Below, piece by piece: positions 51,710 through 60,624 of a DNA stretch of 64,000 nucleotides; position 1 is the first letter of the stretch; each line of letters opens with the position of its first letter. This DNA comes from Chryseobacterium pennipullorum (lineage in GTDB: Bacteria > Bacteroidota > Bacteroidia > Flavobacteriales > Weeksellaceae): positions 62,001-126,000 of the forward strand of contig NZ_QNVV01000006.1 of the NCBI RefSeq assembly GCF_003384725.1, given 5' to 3'. The notes under the pieces are model-generated. The model saw only the letters and a list, made by a program, of their open reading frames with translations. It searched no databases and was not told the origin of the DNA. Position numbers and translations under genes: made by a program.

Positions 51710-51828
51710 TCATATAATATAAAGGTATGAATTATGCATTGCTTTTAAAAACAAGGTTTTGCATTTGACAGGAATTTTATCACCCCAAAACTGTTATGCC
51801 CTTCAATGCATAATTCATCACTGATATT

Positions 51829-52883
51829 TTATAAATCAATCACCTTCCTTTCATTCGAACTTACCATGGAAGCATCAATGATTTTCATATTCTGGATAAC
51901 TTCTTCTCCGGGCGAGGGTAAAGCATACCCGAAAACGATGTACTCATAAATCTGCTGGTAATAGTCCATATAATTTCCGGAGTCACTGGAAGTGAAGATT
52001 CTTTCCGTGTCTCCATTTTCATTCAGAAAGTTGAGAATTCCATCCGGTTCATTTAGCGGCTTGGTCCATTCTTTTCCATAAACCGGAATAGTTCCGGCCA
52101 CCAATTCAGTTTCCTGACTGTCTGTCCTTTCCTGTAAAAAACTTCCTTTATCTCCGTAAAGCTGATATGCATAATGGGCTTCTTTGCTGAAAACCGAGGA
52201 TTTCAGCCGTACTCTTAAATGATCTTTATAAAAAGAAGAATTTCAAAGTAGTCGTTGGCAAACTCTGCCCCTTTCATAGAAAACACATCGGCAAACAGCT
52301 TTTCCGGATAACCGAAACTATAGAGTGCCTGGTCTACGAGATGAGCTCCCAGATCATGAAGCGATCCTGATCCTTCTTGGTCCGGATTTTCTTTATGTGG
52401 CTTTCCACTGGGTGTTGTACGAAATCTGTCGAAGCGGATTTCCACTTCTTTGATATTTCCCAATTTTCCATCCTGCAATACTTTCTGCACCTGTAAAAAA
52501 TCACGGTCAAATCTCCTGTTCTGGTAGACACTTACAAACAAGCCTTTTTCGTCAGCAAGCTTCACCAGTTCTTCAGCTTCTGAAACATTCACTGTAAACG
52601 GTTTTTCAACAATAATATTTTTTCCTGCCTCCAAAGCTTTTTTTGCATATTCATAGTGAGTTTGTACAGGAGTGTTGATGATAACCAGCTCTATGTCTGC
52701 GTCCTGAAGCATATCTTCTACACTGCGATAAATGGTCGCTTCAGGATATTTTTCCTTAGATTCCTCCTTACTTCTTTCCACGATAGCAGAAATATAAAAG
52801 CCCGGATGTTCTTTTAAAAAGGGAGCGTGAAATACTTTCCCACTCATCCCAAAGGCACAAAGTCCTGTTTTTACCAATTGCAT
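51829..52883 (-). pseudogene. Gfo/Idh/MocA family oxidoreductase, frameshifted
   Basis: Two adjacent frames together make one normal-length protein. The first (52883-52215, 222 residues) has the NAD-binding start KTGLCAFGMSGKVFHAPFL, VIINTPVQTHYEYAKKAL, EAGKNIIVEKPFTVN with the catalytic Glu-Lys-Pro, and GSGSLHDLGAHLVDQAL. It breaks after DYFEILLF. The second carries YKDHLRVRLKSS to the stop at 51829, with TIPVYGKEW and DYYQQIYEYIVFG. Adding one base to the five-A run at 52230-52234 restores a single frame of about 351 residues. It is either a true loss of function or a sequencing error in a homopolymer. The sugar substrate is unknown. Confidence 0.85.
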
Positions 52884-53253
52884 ACTTTATATTTTCAACA
52901 AATATATTCATAAAATCCGGTCCATTTCCCTTTCACAGGAAGTATAGAAACAATCCATCAGTCAGCTTTTAAGAGCATGACAAAAGTCATACATTTATGT
53001 TTATCGTGGTCAATTACTTACATTTGCGCCTATTCTATATAAATAGTACAGAAATGCTCTGATAAACCAAGGATATTCTGATCATCTAAGGTTAATTCCA
53101 AGTTACTGGTTATATTCTACTCATTGTGGTTGATCAGCTACGAAACAAGATATGGAGTCCTGTTTTATCAGCAATTAAATGGCTATGGCAAGAAAACCCT
53201 AGAGGCATTTCAGCAGTTTCTGCTTTTGATAGTAAAAAAAACAAAAATAAAAT
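52884..53253. other. 370-bp spacer before the PepSY gene
   Basis: No gene. It holds a TACATTTG -7 box at 53019-53026, which would give an mRNA leader of about 220 nt for the PepSY gene, and a small hairpin ATGAC-AAAA-GTCAT at 52977-52990. No -33 element was found. Confidence 0.4.
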
Positions 53254-53769
53254 ATGGATAAGATTAAAGACACCAGGAGTTTCATGAGAATTACACACCG
53301 GTATCTGGGCTATTTCCTTGCCGGGATTATGGCAGTGTATGCATTGAGTGGGATTCTTTTGGTGTACAGGGACACTGATTTTTTGAAAAGCGAAAAGAAA
53401 TATGACAAGACCCTTGCGACCCATCTTTCTGAGAAGCAACTGAAAAAAGAGCTTAAAATGAAAGGTCTTGAAGTAGAGAAAACCGAAGGAACTGTTTTGT
53501 ATTTCAAGCAGGGAACCTACGATTCGGCAACAGGAAAAGCCTTATATGCGAAAAAAGAGCTTCCTTTTGTCCTGGATAAAATGGTTTCGTTGCACAAATC
53601 ACAGTCCAAAGACGCCATTTCGCCACTCAGCGTATTTTTTGGAATTTCACTGTTCTTTTTTGTCATTTCAAGCTTCTGGATGTTTAATCCTAAAACAAAG
53701 GCTTTTAAGCGGGGCATCAAATTCACAATTGCAGGTCTGATTATTTCAGTGATCCTTCTGTTTATTTGA
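53254..53769 (+). CDS. PepSY-associated membrane protein
   Basis: A 171-residue membrane protein. The N terminus FMRITHRYLGYFLAGIMAVYALSG... contains the His-Arg-x-x-Gly membrane helix typical of PepSY-TM proteins, then a periplasmic PepSY-like segment (LSEKQLKKELKMKGLEVEKT). Two C-terminal helices follow (PLSVFFGISLFFFVIS and TIAGLIISVILLFI). Proteins of this kind often relate to iron-reductase or siderophore functions, but no such gene is nearby. It is shorter than full PepSY-TM reductases. A long leader may precede it. Confidence 0.8.
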   Translation: MDKIKDTRSFMRITHRYLGYFLAGIMAVYALSGILLVYRDTDFLKSEKKYDKTLATHLSEKQLKKELKMKGLEVEKTEGTVLYFKQGTYDSATGKALYAKKELPFVLDKMVSLHKSQSKDAISPLSVFFGISLFFFVISSFWMFNPKTKAFKRGIKFTIAGLIISVILLFI

Positions 53770-53798
53770 TGAAAATGATACGAATAATTTAAAAATAT

Positions 53799-53823
53799 AT
53801 CTACACTGGCACTTTGTGTAGAT
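53799..53823. repeat. inverted repeat ATCTACAC ... GTGTAGAT
   Basis: Perfect 8-bp arms across nine bases, 29 bp after the PepSY gene. The plus strand has no T tail, and the minus strand has a loose one, so it may be a weak terminator or a binding site. Confidence 0.4.
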
Positions 53824-54058
53824 CTCAAATGTAGAAATGATAAATTCTTTTGATTTTGGCGGCATCCTTTTTTCGGATCTAATATCACTTATTTATCATT
53901 GAAGAATCATCAGTTATATTGTTAAAAAATTAAATTGTATCTCACTCATAATCTTAACATTAATTTAGAAATATTGTCTAAAATTAAGAGTCTGGCACAT
54001 TTATTGTTTTTTCTATAATTCGGGAATAATAAACATTTAATTATTAAAATAATAAATT

Positions 54059-54649
54059 ATGAAAAGACTTATTTTAACAGGGATATTAGCTGTAGCAGGT
54101 TTAACAGCAACTGCAAACGCTCAGATTCAAAAAGGTAATTGGATGGTAGGGGGTAACCTTGCAGGCGCCAACTTTGGATTAAACAAAGGAGGTGGTTATG
54201 ACTTCAATATCCAGCCTAAAGGAGCTTATTTTATTGAAGATAACATTGCAGTGGGTGGATATGTTGATTTAGGCTTCAAAGGAGCTAAAGATGCCCCAAC
54301 TACATTCACTTATAATGTAGGAGCATTAGGACGTTACTATCTTAACCCGGGAGAGCAGGGAGTAAACAACCTGTTACATCACGGTAGATGGTTCTTAGAA
54401 GGTAATTTAGGTGTTGGAGGAACATCAATCTCTAAAGGAGGTTCTTCTTCTAACGGTCTTAACTTTGGATTCGGTCCTGGGTATTCATACTTCATTACGC
54501 CAAACATTGGTTTAGAAGGTTTGATTAAATATGATGCCAATGCAGGATTCGGAAGCGGAGGATATACCAACAAAATTACTTTTGGTTTAGGTTTCCAGAT
54601 TTATCTTCCTACGTCTAAAGGAAAGCAAATCATCAACGATGTTAAGTAA
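54059..54649 (+). CDS. small outer-membrane beta-barrel protein
   Basis: A 196-residue porin-like protein. The signal peptide is MKRLILTGILAVAGLTATANAQ. The mature chain alternates Gly/aromatic strands (GNWMVGGNLAGANFGLNKGG, YFITPNIGLEGLIKYDANA), the pattern of the eight-stranded OMP_b-brl family. The last strand is FGLGFQIYLP with a short tail after it. Function is unknown; many such proteins are abundant structural components. It is monocistronic, with a strong terminator. Confidence 0.85.
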   Translation: MKRLILTGILAVAGLTATANAQIQKGNWMVGGNLAGANFGLNKGGGYDFNIQPKGAYFIEDNIAVGGYVDLGFKGAKDAPTTFTYNVGALGRYYLNPGEQGVNNLLHHGRWFLEGNLGVGGTSISKGGSSSNGLNFGFGPGYSYFITPNIGLEGLIKYDANAGFGSGGYTNKITFGLGFQIYLPTSKGKQIINDVK

Positions 54650-54674
54650 TCACTGAAATACTTATAAAAAAATG

Positions 54675-54708
54675 AAAGCGCCCCTGAATTTTATTCCGGG
54701 GCGCTTTT
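54675..54708 (+). terminator. terminator of the beta-barrel gene
   Basis: AAAGCGCCCC pairs with GGGGCGCTTT, followed by T. It is GC-rich against an AT-rich background. Confidence 0.9.
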
Positions 54709-54746
54709 CGTACAAATTAAAACTAAACTATAAAAAATCAAATAAA

Positions 54747-55382
54747 TCATATATTGGGTTGCGGCGTATACCTGAGATAGGGTTTTATTTCTGTGACGCC
54801 TTTTGGAAATAGTTTCAGAGCTTCTTCTGTAGAGATGGAAGGAGGAATAATCACCTCATCCCCATGGTTCCAGTTAACCGGAGTGGCAACCTGATGTTGA
54901 TCCACCAGCTGTAAAGAATCCAGCACTCTGAGAATTTCGTTAAAATTTCTTCCTGTAGAAGCAGGGTATGTAATAATCAACCGTACTTTTTTAGCAGGGT
55001 CAATAATCAGTAAAGAACGCACCGTAGCTGTCGCTGAAGCATTGGGGTGAATAAAATCATAAAGTTCTGAAATTTTCCGGTCTTTATCTGCAATGATGGG
55101 AAACTGCACTTCTGTATTCTGGGTTTCGTTGATATCCTTTACCCAATTCTGATGGTCTTCTACTCCATCTACACTCAAAGCAATCACTTTTGTTCCCCGC
55201 TGTGCAAATTCATCCTGCAGCTTTGCCGTATATCCCAGCTCTGTAGTGCATACCGGTGTATAATCTGCAGGATGTGAGAATAAAATCCCCCACGAATCTC
55301 CCAAATAATTATAAAATTGAATATCTCCTACTGATGATTCTGCCTGAAAGTCTGGTGCGGTATCTCCTAATTTGATTGACAT
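54747..55382 (-). CDS. 1-Cys peroxiredoxin (Prx6 type)
   Basis: Reduces hydrogen peroxide and organic peroxides. The 211 residues are those of the Prx6 class: peroxidatic Cys45 in HPADYTPVCTTELG, then FAQRGTKVIALSVDGVEDHQ and RSLLIIDPAKKVRLIITYPA. The long C-terminal domain (HQVATPVNWNHGDEVIIPPS) is present, and no resolving Cys follows. Cytoplasmic. The promoter is well defined and overlaps a 21-bp palindrome, so it is probably regulated. The mscS gene is divergent. Confidence 0.94.
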   Translation of the reverse strand: MSIKLGDTAPDFQAESSVGDIQFYNYLGDSWGILFSHPADYTPVCTTELGYTAKLQDEFAQRGTKVIALSVDGVEDHQNWVKDINETQNTEVQFPIIADKDRKISELYDFIHPNASATATVRSLLIIDPAKKVRLIITYPASTGRNFNEILRVLDSLQLVDQHQVATPVNWNHGDEVIIPPSISTEEALKLFPKGVTEIKPYLRYTPQPNI

Positions 55383-55397
55383 ACGATTTGTTTTTAT

Positions 55398-55434
55398 AGT
55401 CTACAAATTTAGTAGACTTTTTGGAACTGGCAAA
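55398..55434 (-). promoter_or_regulatory. peroxiredoxin promoter overlapped by a palindrome
   Basis: On the minus strand TTTG (55434-55431), 19 nt, TAAATTTG (55411-55404), a near-perfect Bacteroidota promoter. The -7 box is the centre of AGTCTAC-TAAATTT-GTAGACT (55398-55418), a perfect 7-bp inverted repeat, which looks like a repressor site. Confidence 0.75.
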
Positions 55435-55476
55435 TTTTTTGCTGAAAATTTATATATTTAATTAAAAAAAGTATTC

Positions 55477-56361
55477 ATGGAGAAAACTGGACTCAGCTAT
55501 GTTGATGTTGTTTATAAGGTATTGGAAAACTGGTATGTAACATTTGCCGAGCTTACCCCAAAACTAATCGTTGGTATATTGGTATTTACATTCTTTCTTA
55601 TTACCAGTAAATATCTAAGCCAGGCATCGGTAAAATTATTCCATAAACTCTTCCCTAAAAGTCAAAAGGAGAGCTCTCTGGTGACCTTAATCGGAGCATT
55701 CAGATTTCTTATTATGCTGATGGGAACATTTATTTCCCTTGAAATTATGGGATTCAGTGGTTTCCTCTGGAAATTTATCGGAAGTCTTGGGGTTGCCGGG
55801 GTTATCGCCGGGGTCGCTTTGAAAGATCTCGTTTCAAGTATTTTCTCAGGAATGCTGATAGGAATAGATAAAGCATTTAAGGTGGGAGACTATATCACTA
55901 TAGGAGCCCATTCGGGAACAGTGCAGGAGATCGGTTTTTTAACGACTAAAATCCTTACTGATGATGGCAAAAAGGCTTATATTCCGAATCAGGTGGTTTT
56001 TAACGCTCCGTTTTACAATATCACAGCGTCTCCGCAGCGGAGAATAATTTTAAATTTTGAAATTCCTGCTGACGAAGATATCAGCAAGGCACAGAAAGGA
56101 ATTCTGGAGGTTGTTAAAAATCTTGATAATGTGGACAGACTGGATACTGCTGAAGTTATTTTTACGGATTTAAAGCAGGGGTCATTCAATCTTCAGGTTA
56201 AATTCTGGATCAAAATAGGTGCTAACCTGGCTCAGGTCAAAAGTATGGCCTATCTAAGTATTAAAGAACGTTTTGACACTGATAAAATACAGCTTGTAAC
56301 TCCTACGAGCATCAGTATTACCAATGGAGATAATACTCTGCAGGGAAACGAGGATAAATAA
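55477..56361 (+). CDS. small-conductance mechanosensitive channel (MscS family)
   Basis: A 294-residue channel that opens on membrane stretch to release solutes. Three membrane helices occupy about residues 25-120; the third is the pore helix with the Gly/Ala packing pattern (FIGSLGVAGVIAGVALKDLV). The beta domain begins SSIFSGMLIGIDKAFKVGDY, then ITIGAHSGTVQEIGFLTTKI and YIPNQVVFNAPFYNITASPQ, all standard MscS motifs. The C-terminal alpha/beta vestibule completes it. Length is typical of compact MscS members. Confidence 0.93.
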   Translation: MEKTGLSYVDVVYKVLENWYVTFAELTPKLIVGILVFTFFLITSKYLSQASVKLFHKLFPKSQKESSLVTLIGAFRFLIMLMGTFISLEIMGFSGFLWKFIGSLGVAGVIAGVALKDLVSSIFSGMLIGIDKAFKVGDYITIGAHSGTVQEIGFLTTKILTDDGKKAYIPNQVVFNAPFYNITASPQRRIILNFEIPADEDISKAQKGILEVVKNLDNVDRLDTAEVIFTDLKQGSFNLQVKFWIKIGANLAQVKSMAYLSIKERFDTDKIQLVTPTSISITNGDNTLQGNEDK

Positions 56362-56400
56362 TATGTACACGGAATTTATCGGATAATAAATTTAAAAATT

Positions 56401-56433
56401 AAACCTTATAGGTTTTAAAAACCTATAAGGTTT
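56401..56433. repeat. 33-bp perfect palindrome followed by short direct repeats
   Basis: AAACCTTATAGGTTTT and its exact complement AAAACCTATAAGGTTT surround one A. Next to it (56433-56461) a loose unit TTGGACAT / TTGGATAT / TTGGACAT occurs three times. Palindromes of this look recur in Flavobacteriia genomes as I remember them; here it sits between mscS and the sucC terminator. Confidence 0.6.
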
Positions 56434-56492
56434 GGACATCATTGGATATAATTGGACATAACAAGAACATGCACCTTTTACATTTCAAAATA

Positions 56493-56527
56493 AAAAAACC
56501 GCTTCACAAGTGAAACGGTTTTTTTAT
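56493..56527 (-). terminator. terminator of sucC
   Basis: On the minus strand AAACCGTTTCAC pairs with GTGAAGCGGTTT (one G-U) followed by a T run, 19 bp after the sucC stop. Confidence 0.83.
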
Positions 56528-56545
56528 TTATCTTAAAATTTCAGC

Positions 56546-57736
56546 TTACGCTAAAACTTCTTTTACTTTATTTGCAGCTTCTTCTAAAGTAATTGCAGAG
56601 TGAACCGGAAGACCAGACTCATCAATTAATTTTTTAGCTTCTACAGCGTTAGTTCCCTGTAATCTTACGATCAATGGAACCGGAAGGCTACCCATTGCTT
56701 TGTAAGCATCTACAACTCCCTGAGCTACTCTGTCACATCTTACGATACCTCCAAAGATGTTGATCAGGATTGCTTTTACATTTGGATCTCTTAAGATGAT
56801 TCCGAAAGCAGTCTGTACTCTCTGAGCATCTGCAGTACCTCCCACGTCAAGGAAGTTGGCAGGGTTACCACCTGATAATTTGATGATATCCATAGTTGCC
56901 ATAGCAAGACCTGCACCGTTTACCATACAAGCAACGTTACCATCCAGTTTTACGAAGTTAAGACCAGCTTCACCAGCCTCAACATCCATTGGATCTTCTT
57001 CTCTTGTATCTCTAAGCTCAGCTAAGTCTTTGTGACGGAACAATGAGTTGTCATCTAAAGTTACTTTAGCATCTACAGCAACGATTTTGTTATCAGAAGT
57101 TTTTAGTACCGGGTTGATCTCGAAAAGAGAAGCATCAATTCCAGTATATGCATTGTAAAGAGAACCGATGAATTTTACAAATTCTTTGAAAGCATTTCCT
57201 TCAAGACCTAAGTTGAAAGCAATCTTTCTAGCCTGGAATCCTTGAAGACCTAGAGCAGGATCAATGATTTCTTTGTGGATCAAATGAGGAGTTACTTCAG
57301 CTACATGCTCAATATCCATTCCTCCTTCAGTAGAATATACGATGGTATTTTTACCTTCAGCTCTGTCTAAAAGAATAGAAACATAAAATTCTTTAGTTTC
57401 TGACTCACCTGGATAATATACATCCTCTGCAACCAAAACAGAATTTACTTTTTTACCTTCAGCAGAAGTTTGTGGAGTAATCAACTGCATTCCGATGATG
57501 TTCTGAGCGTTTTCTTTAAGTTTATCCATGTTTGGAGAGAACTTTACACCACCACCTTTACCACGACCCCCTGCGTGGATCTGTGCTTTTACTACCCACC
57601 CTTGAGCGCCAGTTTCAGCAGTTAGTTTTTCAGCAGCAGCTACAGCTTCGTCTACGTTATTGGCAACGAAACCACGTTGGATAGCTACTCCATACTTTGA
57701 TAAAATCTCTTTTGATTGATACTCGTGAAGATTCAT
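56546..57736 (-). CDS. sucC: succinyl-CoA synthetase, beta subunit
   Basis: The nucleotide-binding subunit of the TCA-cycle enzyme that converts succinyl-CoA to succinate with ATP or GTP formation. The 396 residues open MNLHEYQSKEILSKYGVAIQ, then the ATP-grasp segment WVVKAQIHAGGRGKGGGVKF, the SLFEINPVLKT Mg-binding part, and the CoA-ligase domain GNVACMVNGAGLAMATMDII with NFLDVGGTA and ILINIFGGIVRCDRVAQG. The alpha subunit gene sucD is not adjacent, so the two subunits are encoded apart. It is a single-gene unit with clear promoter and terminator. Confidence 0.97.
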   Translation of the reverse strand: MNLHEYQSKEILSKYGVAIQRGFVANNVDEAVAAAEKLTAETGAQGWVVKAQIHAGGRGKGGGVKFSPNMDKLKENAQNIIGMQLITPQTSAEGKKVNSVLVAEDVYYPGESETKEFYVSILLDRAEGKNTIVYSTEGGMDIEHVAEVTPHLIHKEIIDPALGLQGFQARKIAFNLGLEGNAFKEFVKFIGSLYNAYTGIDASLFEINPVLKTSDNKIVAVDAKVTLDDNSLFRHKDLAELRDTREEDPMDVEAGEAGLNFVKLDGNVACMVNGAGLAMATMDIIKLSGGNPANFLDVGGTADAQRVQTAFGIILRDPNVKAILINIFGGIVRCDRVAQGVVDAYKAMGSLPVPLIVRLQGTNAVEAKKLIDESGLPVHSAITLEEAANKVKEVLA

Positions 57737-57774
57737 ATTATTTTTATTATTTTATTTAAAAATTTAAAGGTTGA

Positions 57775-57804
57775 CAAATTTACTAAAAAGACATGGAAGT
57801 TCAA
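57775..57804 (-). promoter_or_regulatory. promoter of sucC
   Basis: On the minus strand TTG (57804-57802), 19 nt, then TAAATTTG (57782-57775), an exact -7 match, 38 bp before the ATG. Confidence 0.72.
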
Positions 57805-57867
57805 GTTTATTGACTTAAAATTTAGAGTCTGACTGACTTGATTTTTAACATATCCCCCAAATTTGCC

Positions 57868-59145
57868 TTATTCTTCAGCCAATTTTTCAGACTGAGATCC
57901 GATAAACGGAATTTTCGGAGCCAGAAAATATCCGGTGAGACTGGCAAACAATATGGGAACAAAATAAGTAAATCCGGTCAGCGTACCCAAAATAATAGTT
58001 GTACTCATCGGTGTTCTGGTTACACAGGCATTAATGGCCGCCATACAGCTTACAATCGCTAAGGTAGTGTCTACCATTGGAAATAAGTTATGGATAATTA
58101 ATCCTAACGTAGTTCCCACAAAAAACAATGGGATAATGAAACCTCCTCTCCATCCGGAAGTTACCGTAATGGCAATAGCCAGTATCTTAAAAACCAGAAT
58201 CAGAATCAGGAAGTTTAATCCATAATTTCCGCCGATCAACTGATTGATTTCATGATGCCCGAAATATCTCGTAATGGGAAAATAAAAGGCAATAATTCCT
58301 AAAATAATTCCTCCCGTAAAGGTTTTGATATAGATCGGAAACTTTCTGTATTCAAAGATTTTCTTGAAGAATTTGACTACAAAAATAAAAATCCATCCAA
58401 AAAAAGTGCCTACAATTCCAAACAATGCAGCATATAAAAAATCATATACTCCGGTATAATGGTAAGCCTTAAGATCCCATGTTGCCCCAATTCCCATATG
58501 AATGATCAATGCAAACATCAGGTAACTGAAACAACTTGCCACCAAAGCCGGAATAATGGCTTTATAATATTCAACCGCATGTTTATGATGCAGGATCTCC
58601 AATGAAAAAAGACTTCCTCCAAGCGGAGCACCAAATAATGCCGTAAAACCTGACGCCATCCCTGCAATACTGAGGGAGCGCAGCTCTTCTCCTTTTAGCC
58701 TGAAAATTTTCCCCAGATAGGTTCCGGTAGAACCTGTTACCTGAACCAGAGGCGCTTCAGGCCCCAAACTCCCTCCCGATGCGACACAAAAAAGTGAGGA
58801 CAAAATCATGGAAGGGTTATTTTTAGGTTCCAGCTTTCCTTTATTGAATCTGATGTTATTAACAATCAGGTGAATTTCCCCTGGATCTCCAATAAAGTGA
58901 ATCACCAACCCTGCCAGCAATCCACAGATTGCCATTGTGGGGATCACCTGCCATCCATGAAATTCGGCAAGAAATTCAGTAAAATGCTCCAATACGATCC
59001 AATATCCACCAGCAATAATTCCGCCTACAAGACCTGTAACGGCCCACATAAAAAAAGTACGGCTGAATACAAAAGGATTGAATCTTATCGGCTGATCCAA
59101 AAGATTGAACGTTCTAATAAGCCGTCTTCTCCTGTTGATTTTCAT
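57868..59145 (-). CDS. ClC-family chloride channel or antiporter
   Basis: A 425-residue polytopic protein. The anion-selectivity segment reads SGGSLGPEAPLVQVTGSTGT and is followed by FTALFGAPLGGSLFSLEILH, with TSGWRGGFIIPLFFVGTTLG in the second half; these are ClC motifs. There is no C-terminal CBS domain. The position of the gating glutamate of E. coli ClC (GREGP) is Leu here, and a Glu follows the Gly-Pro instead. It is the last of five tightly packed genes headed by HMG-CoA reductase; its start lies two bases after the previous stop. Confidence 0.9.
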   Translation of the reverse strand: MKINRRRRLIRTFNLLDQPIRFNPFVFSRTFFMWAVTGLVGGIIAGGYWIVLEHFTEFLAEFHGWQVIPTMAICGLLAGLVIHFIGDPGEIHLIVNNIRFNKGKLEPKNNPSMILSSLFCVASGGSLGPEAPLVQVTGSTGTYLGKIFRLKGEELRSLSIAGMASGFTALFGAPLGGSLFSLEILHHKHAVEYYKAIIPALVASCFSYLMFALIIHMGIGATWDLKAYHYTGVYDFLYAALFGIVGTFFGWIFIFVVKFFKKIFEYRKFPIYIKTFTGGIILGIIAFYFPITRYFGHHEINQLIGGNYGLNFLILILVFKILAIAITVTSGWRGGFIIPLFFVGTTLGLIIHNLFPMVDTTLAIVSCMAAINACVTRTPMSTTIILGTLTGFTYFVPILFASLTGYFLAPKIPFIGSQSEKLAEE

Positions 59146-59147
59146 TT

Positions 59148-59534
59148 TTAAATTCTGTTTTTAGCAAAGTAAAAAATAAGCATTGCCCAGCTCAGGATCA
59201 TCATCAGTCCCCCAAGCGGTGTAATGGGTCCCAGAAATTTCAGATTCATTCCCAGATAATCCTGCATGCTCAGAAAATAGATACTCACTGAGAACAAAAT
59301 GGTTCCTGCAATCATCAAAATGGAGGTCCATTTTTCTGCAGAAGTTTCAAATTTTAGAATATATCCTATGATCAGCAGGAAAAATGCTGCATACATCTGA
59401 TATCTTACTCCTGTTTCAAAACTTTCCAGTCTTTCCACAGCTAATATTTTCTTCAAGGCGTGTGCTCCGAAGGCACCGAGTATTACAGATACCATTCCGT
59501 AAACTGCTCCAAAAACTAACGTAATTGTTTTCAT
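59148..59534 (-). CDS. DUF423 family membrane protein
   Basis: A 128-residue protein with four predicted membrane helices: MKTITLVFGAVYGMVSVILG, FGAHALKK, YAAFFLLIIGYIL, TSILMIAGTILFSVSIYFLS and GPITPLGGLMMILSWAMLIF. The GAFGAHALKK and ITPLGG motifs are those of DUF423 (YwdK-like). Function unknown. It is one base from the preceding stop and two from the next gene, so it is cotranscribed and probably coupled. Confidence 0.92.
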   Translation of the reverse strand: MKTITLVFGAVYGMVSVILGAFGAHALKKILAVERLESFETGVRYQMYAAFFLLIIGYILKFETSAEKWTSILMIAGTILFSVSIYFLSMQDYLGMNLKFLGPITPLGGLMMILSWAMLIFYFAKNRI

Positions 59535-59535
59535 T

Positions 59536-60624
59536 TTATAACTCTTCTAATTCTAGGGTTAAATATTTTTTTGTTTTAGCATCCTGCCAGGTTCCTGAGA
59601 TTTTATTTCCATCCATATCTGCTTTTATAAATGCTCTTGGGATCCATTGACTTGTAGTATCATCGTAATGGTCATTTTCTGTAATCAGAATATGATTACC
59701 TTTCAACTGTCCATCCCATTTGATTAGCTTTTTAGTCTTATCATACCAGTATTCTGCCTGAAAGGCACTTATGCCCGATTGATCATGATCAGGGTAGAAG
59801 CGTGTCACAAGAACGGTGATCGGATATTTCCCGTCGATGTTACCTTTGTACAGTTTATTTCTGAAACTGGTCTTTTCTATCCTGTCTGACCCGGAAATTA
59901 AATTTTTCAGATACGGACTCCAGTATTTTTCAAATTCTTTATAGGGAAGTACAATTTCATGACTGCCCAGCTCGTCCAGAGCCCTCATCGCATGGTTAGA
60001 ACATCTTCCGGCTACAAAAGTCATTTTATCTTTTCCAAAATAGTATCTTATCCCTTCTAAAGTATGCTCGGTAAAGCACCCTTCATATATACCGATCTGC
60101 TCTTCCGTTTCTTCGGTACGGTTTTTATCAGATTTCAGCTTTGCAAGAAAATCAGAGATCCTTTTTTTCACTTTTTTCTGGATGATTCCCTCTACTGTTT
60201 GGATGGCATCCGGCCGAAATAAGTCCTCGGCATTGATAAAGTTACCTGTTCGCAGATCAAAATTTTTCCAATCTGAAAATTCTTCCGGATACGCTCCTGA
60301 AGCTTCCCCATGAATACCGATGGTCAAAATATGATCTGGTGTACTCAGCTTTTCCCAATTATAAAAGTAAATATAATTTGAGTAAGAAGTTGTGCCTGAC
60401 GAAACCAGCTTAAAAGGGTTTCCTTCTGCTCCCGGAACATGCTCAAGCTGATCCACCTGAAGGAAAGTGTTTATTTTATTTTCTACTTTACGATTGTGCT
60501 CATAGGATACGACCGGAAAAACTGAATCATCGGTTTTAGGCTGCAGATTACTGATCTTCAGATTTTTATGCTGTGAAAAGCCAACACCAAAAATCAACAG
60601 GAAAAATAAAATGCTCCTTTTCAC
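59536..60624 (-). CDS. hypothetical exported protein (DUF3298-like)
   Basis: A 362-residue protein starting with GTG at 60624, whose GTGA overlaps the stop of the 56-residue gene upstream. The signal peptide is MKRSILFFLLIFGVGFSQ. The middle contains ILTIGIHGEASGAYPEEFSD and FDLRTGNFINAEDLFRPDA, which resemble the DUF3298/DUF4163 fold of periplasmic proteins. The C-terminal part (about 265-362) is a separate beta region. No catalytic motif is recognised. Its place in the HMG-CoA reductase operon is unexplained. Confidence 0.72.
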   Translation of the reverse strand: MKRSILFFLLIFGVGFSQHKNLKISNLQPKTDDSVFPVVSYEHNRKVENKINTFLQVDQLEHVPGAEGNPFKLVSSGTTSYSNYIYFYNWEKLSTPDHILTIGIHGEASGAYPEEFSDWKNFDLRTGNFINAEDLFRPDAIQTVEGIIQKKVKKRISDFLAKLKSDKNRTEETEEQIGIYEGCFTEHTLEGIRYYFGKDKMTFVAGRCSNHAMRALDELGSHEIVLPYKEFEKYWSPYLKNLISGSDRIEKTSFRNKLYKGNIDGKYPITVLVTRFYPDHDQSGISAFQAEYWYDKTKKLIKWDGQLKGNHILITENDHYDDTTSQWIPRAFIKADMDGNKISGTWQDAKTKKYLTLELEEL

